From: Caprimulgus europaeus
Lineage: Eukaryota > Chordata > Aves > Caprimulgiformes > Caprimulgidae
Length of the DNA: 64,000 bases
Direction: 5' to 3'
Assembly (NCBI GenBank): GCA_907165065.1
Contig: OU015535.1
Span: 992,001-1,056,000 of the forward strand
A program made the position numbers and the translations under genes. Numbering within the stretch: position 1 is the stretch's first letter; each line of letters starts with the position of its first letter. Under the pieces are notes generated by a model. It worked only from the letters and a program-made list of their open reading frames with translations, did not search any database and was not told the DNA's origin. Positions 58,736-64,000 of this stretch are shown here, piece after piece.

Positions 58736-61719
58736 CATCCCCAACTTGTTTCCCTCTGCTTCCTCCCTCCTTCTTGCAGGTCATCAGGTGCTACAGGCTT
58801 TCCCTTTCTTGTCACTCACTGAAACATCCGATATCTCACCACTTACTTTGAGCTGTTTCTCCAGATTGACCCTCCTGTCCCTGGTGCCATTGTCCAAATA
58901 CTCCTCGGTGAGCCCAAGAGAGGCTGAACGTGGTGCCCACAGACACGTGGAGCCACTGCTGCTCCTGCAGCTCTCTCTCCTAGCACAGGGCTGTTCACAT
59001 CTTCCACACCCCAGCTGCTGCGTAGCGCTTGGCCACGTCGTGCTGGCGGTGACACGAGATGACCACGATCTGCACGGAGTTATTACTCCTTCTGGCAGCC
59101 CCAGCAGGCTCAAGGTGGGCATTGCAGGGTCCTCTACCTGGAGGTAAGCATGATGTGGGCTCAAACTCCAATGATGACTATTTTGCTGACTAGGTGACAA
59201 TGTCAGGATGGTATAATATGGATCTGCTCACTGGCCACATCTTTTCAAACAGGTTGACTTTTGATGAAGCTTCACTGGGAATAATTCCCTAAGAAAGACA
59301 GGAGGGCAGGTGTGCTGCTGAGGGATCGCTTCCCTTGTGGGAGGCTTTGCACCTGAGACACCCATACTGCATGTCCTGGGCCTCAGTCATACACAGCAGG
59401 CAAACACAAGGGCCATGGGTGCCCAGCAGAGGTGGTTGCCTGATGTCATGTGCAGTATGAAACATGGCAAAACTTACCCCAGTTGGATGTTGTCAGCGTT
59501 CAAACCAGGCAGCCAGTGGCAACACATGGTCAGTTGATGAAGAAAGTGTTTCCCAGGGGAAGGCTCTGACAACCCATTTGAATTGAGGGATCTGAAGGAA
59601 AGCCAGCCACTTGCTTCCACCCAAGGATAAGCTTTCGGCCAAGGACAGCTTGACAAGTATATACTGGGGCCCAGGGAATGTTCCTGTGAGGAACAGGGCA
59701 CCAGACCCTGGATGGAAGTACCAGAAGAGGCAGCAGTCTCTCAGTGCCACCCAGCAGAGACTCAGCCAAACGTGAGGTCCTTACACAGCCACAGGTGACA
59801 ACGGTAGCGCTTTGAAACGATGCAACTTCCCACTAAGTGAGCTCCCAATTCCAATGAGTTCTCACCTTTACTCAGGAGTTCCCCAAGAGAGTGGGGAGAC
59901 CACTGCCAGCAGGGATGTGTCCTGCCTGCGTCCTCACACCCCCACCTTCCCACTCCTGCCTGTGAGTTCCCCCCAGGCATCTTGCGTTGGCTCCCTGAGC
60001 TGGTGAGAAACTCACTCAGAGCCAAAAGTTTCATTTTCCTGTTGGAAAGGTGTTTCAGCTCCTGGCAACCTCCACCTCCAACAAGTGCTAGAGCAGGTTG
60101 GTGCCTGCATGAACGTGGGGTGGATCAGGAGTACGACATTAGCTGGCTTGGACCTTGGCTTGACCCCTTGCAGAACAGCAGCAGCATGACCAGATTCCTT
60201 CAGACAGTGTGGGGGTGTGTGCTTCTGCCTTCCCATTGTGCCGTGGAGAAGCAGCGTTCCTGATGCTTTTATGTGTTAGGGAGAAGTCTTCAAGCTCCAC
60301 CAGGGATGGTCAGTGATCTGTTACATACAGAGCCTCTTATGTACAAAGCCCAGAAGAACGTGCAAGTGACCTGTGACGTGTGGCACAGGCCAGGCTTTGT
60401 GGCTGTGGTCACTTGAAGTGAAGGTCCCCCATGGATATTGATAGAGCATTGATATAGAAACTGCTGTGCCCACAGCTTCTGGGGGTTTGGCTCTTCCCAC
60501 GTTCCCACAGTGCTCACACAGACCCCACCAAGCACATTGCATCTGTGCAGACATGCTGAGCTCGTTCCCCTTCACAAATGACAGAGGACACGATCGCGCT
60601 GCTGCACCGCTGGCTTTGGTGGGCTCTGTCAGCTCATCGTCCTGCAGATACACATCACTCAGAGCTCCCACCCGGCTTCCGACTGGCCAGGCACCCCCAG
60701 GTGCTGGTGAGTTTTTGGGGCTGATCTTGCAATGTGTCCTCCCAGAGAGACATTTTGGACTGGGTGTGGGGGCGGATGGTAGTAGCGGGCGGTGGCCAGC
60801 TGAGGGAGTCCCCAGTTCAGGAACAACCGCAGCCTACAAAGCAGGACCTGCTGTAAGAAAACGCCCGGCACCTCTAAGCCTGGTGACTCGGACAGCCTTT
60901 ACTTGCCAGGTTTATTGCAGTGCAGCTGAGGATGTCCTGTGACTGGGTCCAGCAGCCCGAGGAGGCCACTGCAAAGCTCCGGTTCAGTTTGTGCAGAAGA
61001 CACTCTCAGAAATAAGCGGTGATGGGGACAGCCTGCAGGAGACCACGCACCAGCAAACCAGTACAGAGCTGGAGCTCTCCTCCAGTGCCAAGAGAGAACA
61101 GCTCCTGCTCCCCTGTGCAGCAGCCAGGGCTGGTGTGGCACGACACGGTGTGGGACCTGACTGCCACGTCCCTAAGTTCAGCCAGGAGGATCCTGGCTTT
61201 CACAAATTCCCGTTGGACACCTTTAAAAAGCACAGACAGGGGAGCCCAAAAGCTTCCTCTTAACCCACAACTCAAGCTGGTCTCAGTTACAAGCAGAGAA
61301 GCTTTTCCAGCAACGTACGCCCAGGGTTGTTCACAGGCAACACAACCCCTGTGCCTTCCTGCTGAGGGACACAAGTCAGTCTGTCCTTCCTCCTGGCCTG
61401 GGGTGCCAGACTCACCTCCAAACAGGAGCAAGATGGGCGAATTATTGCACAATGTGGTTTCCAATACGTGTGTCAGAAGTTTGCACAGTGTCATTACACT
61501 CTCCAAAGCATTTCTGACCATTCCTCATTGATAGCCAGCAGCAAGGTTTGATGCAAGTGCTGCAAACGTCCTTCTCTATTATTCCCATGATGACATTTCA
61601 GAAAGGACGGCCTTGCTGGCCTCTTGGGTTCCTAGGGGCTCCTTGCCATTTTACTCCTCATTTATCTTGGCTTTGTCAGTCTTCTCCCTAGGAAGAGCAT
61701 GTAGGGGCTTGTTACAAAG

Positions 61720-62287
61720 CATAGAATCAAAGAATCACAGAATGTTGTGAGTTGGGAGGGACCCACAAGGATCATCCAGTCCAACTCCTGTCCCTGCACA
61801 GGACAATCCCAACATTCACACCATGTACCTGAGGGCCTTGGCCAAATGCTGCTGGAATCTTGTCAGCCTTGGGGCCATCAGCACCTCCCTGGGGAGCCTG
61901 TGCCAGTGCTCCACCACCCTCTGCCTCAAGAACCTTTTCCTCATGGCCAACCTCCCCCTCCCCTGCCACATCTTCCTGCCATGGCCTCTGCTCCTGGCGT
62001 TGGTGGCCAGAGAGAAGAGCTCAGCGCCTGCCCCTCCTCTTCCCCTTGGGAGGAAGTTCCAGATCGCCATGAGATCTCCTCTCAGTCTCCTCTTCTCCAG
62101 GCTGAACAACCCAAGTGCCTTCAGCCTCTCCTCACACCCTTCCCCTCTCAGCCCTTCACCAATTTAGTGTCCCTCCTCTGGACACTCTCCAGGAGCTTTA
62201 GATCCTTTTTGCACTGTGGCACCCAAAACTGTCCCCAGCACTCAAGCTGCACCAGTGCAGAGCAGAGCGGGACAATCACGTTGACCA
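61720..62287 (-). mobile_element. CR1 LINE 3' fragment (distinct subfamily)
   Basis: Starts with the octamer run CATAGAATCAAAGAATCACA. It is very similar over its length to 27619-28065 and extends about 120 bases further into the element. Confidence 0.88.
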
Positions 62288-62956
62288 ACTCACAATCCAG
62301 TGCTTGATGCACCCCAGGACACTGTTGGATGCCTTGACACAGCAAGGTCAATCCTCAGTCCATGGTTCTGTCCAGCCCTTTCCAATCTCTTGCCTGTTTC
62401 TTGACTGGTTCCTGCTTCCTCTGCCTGCCTGGATTTTGCCTTTCTGTGTTCCCAGAGAGTTGGTGTCTCTCCTGCAGCAGCTGGTGGGCTGTGTAGCTCC
62501 AGCCCGGCGTTCCCTGCACATGGCTGGTAGGGGTGTGACGGTGTCTGTGTCTCTCCAGATGGGCTGCTGACCCCGTGCAGTTTAACACCATTTCCAGGCA
62601 ACTCCTCCACCCCTTCTTGGAGAAGCTCCAGAGGACTCTGCATGTGACAAGTTCTTATCGTGCACAAATGTGATACAAAAACTAGAGCCCAGACAGGGGC
62701 ACAGGGGCAGCTCATGCCTGGCTTGGTGCTTCCCATCAACGCAGCAGCCTCATGCTGACAACAGGGGACACCTGGCACAGGTCTCACCGCTTGCTGCTCC
62801 TCAGCCGGGCTCTCCAGCAGGCCTCCAAGCAAGCACAAGTGAAAGCTGTTGGTGTGCTGGTGAGACAGAAAAATAACTTTTTGTTTTCCTTAAAATATCT
62901 CACTCTGAAAACACAACCGGCACTATTGCAGCCGCATCTGATACCCCCAGCAGCGC

Positions 62957-63464
62957 TGTGTCACCGAAATCAGGACTGACCTTCACACCAGAGTAGTCTC
63001 CAGAAGCAGGAGTGCTTTATTATGGCATTGGGTGCACAGGGGATCGCTCCACCTCTCCTGCACGCCGCCTTGTCCCTCTGCAAAAGCTTTATACTATCGA
63101 AACGGGCATATTCATGTCTTTTCCAAGAAATTATGAACATATTCATCACATTTCCAAGAGCTCATTAATATATCTAAATGTCCTCTTCACATGTGTACTA
63201 GTCATCTTGTTGATCTTCCAGAGTCCTCTGGTGGTCATTGAAACTTTTGTCACTGTGCCCTTCAGTTGAATTTTTCTTCTGCTCACACTGAGTTCATCTC
63301 CTGACCCATTTACAACACTTCTGCCTCCACAGAGCTGGGTTGTTCTCCCGTCACTACCTGATCTCCCCTTGCAATGTTTCCACACCTCAAGTCTCCTGTT
63401 ACCTATTTTAGACCCTAAACTTGACTGGGCCTGGCAGATCTATAACTGACGTTTCCATGTCACA
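62957..63464 (-). mobile_element. Probable solo LTR of an endogenous retrovirus
   Basis: Read on the - strand, about 508 bases start TGTGACATGGAAACGTC and end TTTCGGTGACACA. A TATAAAGC box (+ strand 63086-63093) lies about 70 bases before an AATAAA signal (+ strand 63016-63021), the spacing expected for U3-R of an LTR. No convincing target-site duplication was found and the family is not identified. Confidence 0.55.
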
Positions 63465-64000
63465 TTGTTTAAGCAGAAGGGGATGTGCTTTCAGAGTGGG
63501 ATCACCTGGGCTGTCCTACACCCTCTGCCTTGTCCCCATGCTTGGCAAATGCTGCCCCAAACCTCTGCTCCGAGCTCCATCCTGCTGCCTTCCACCTGCC
63601 CAGCTCCACACGGGCCGGGGCACGCTTCACCTTCCCCACAGGCACTGGAAGAGGCCCCAGAGTGTTCCACAGCTGCTCCTGTGAGGTTGGCTGAGGACAT
63701 CTCACACCCTGTGCTTAGTGGGTGCTGTATGGGGCACTTTTGCAGACACAGGTGAAATACTTCTGAATGGGTTTTTTGCCAACGTGGAGCCTCCTGCAGG
63801 AGGGGCAATGAGTGCATCTTACATTTGGCTTCTGCAGTGCCTGGCAACTGGAAGTTCCCAAACCCACTGCTCAATACGCCGGGGATGGCACTGCCAGGGA
63901 GGTCATTTCTGTGGTGTGTACGCAGAGAGGCTGTTGGCTGCTCCTGGCAAACAAGTGCTGACAACATTTGAGTTTCTGCTCTTTCTGTCTTTAAACTGAC

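Larger units (their letters stand above)
58170..64000. other. Intergenic region downstream of PHF2
   Basis: Contains CR1 fragments at 58596-58735 and 61720-62287 (both -) and a probable solo LTR at about 62957-63464. A block at 58780-59150 is open on both strands with splice-like edges and is described as a finding. No known gene is recognised. 59150-61720, 62290-62950 and 63470-64000 show nothing identifiable. Confidence 0.7.

Noticed and set aside
61006..61531. 171-aa (-) and 170-aa (+) overlapping frames
   Set aside because: They are antiparallel shadows of each other in GC-moderate unique sequence, with no recognisable domain or splice signals.

Overview
This is vertebrate nuclear DNA, almost certainly from a bird. 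It carries many CR1 LINE fragments whose 3' ends show the avian ATTCTRTG-type octamer, an ERVL-type avian solo LTR, and a multi-exon gene with GT-AG introns. The species cannot be named from the window. CR1 fragments cover roughly 8 kb (about 13%) of it.

The window holds one recognisable protein-coding gene: PHF2 (PHD finger protein 2, KDM7 family, JmjC domain), on the + strand. Twenty-one consecutive coding exons can be read from 9217 to 57076. They start in the second half of the PHD finger and run to the conserved C-terminus and TAG stop. All junctions are GT-AG and all phases agree, with no frameshift or internal stop. The first coding exon (about 33 residues by comparison with the mammalian protein) lies upstream of the window, so 1-9216 is intron 1. 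The exons encode 1028 complete residues after a split Ser codon, giving a predicted protein of about 1061 aa. Residue numbers below assume the usual 33-residue first exon. With that assumption the iron-site residues fall at H249, D251 and Y321, as in mammalian PHF2.

Layout: 1-9216 is intron 1, with CR1 copies, an 0.8-kb minisatellite of CACGTG-containing units and a 41-bp triplicate. 9217-31268 holds the PHD, linker and JmjC exons. It includes a 13-bp minisatellite in intron 2 and an intronic CpG-rich block in intron 3. 31269-40097 holds the Lys/Pro-rich and acidic/basic tail exons, with a 1.9-kb 33-bp minisatellite in intron 13. 40098-49998 is a 9.9-kb CR1-rich intron. 49999-57076 holds the C-terminal exons, with a solo LTR in intron 18. 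57077 to about 58160 is a 3' UTR that is very GC-rich in its first part and AT-rich at its end. 58160-64000 is intergenic sequence with two CR1 fragments, one likely second LTR and no recognisable gene.

Most long open frames in the window are artefacts of stop-free tandem repeats or of CR1 3' ends. The points most worth a second look are the three intronic minisatellites, the intronic CpG block as a possible alternative promoter, the inverted CR1 junction, the absence of the Ser/Thr repeat found in the human PHF2 tail, and an unexplained two-strand-open block at about 58.8-59.15 kb.
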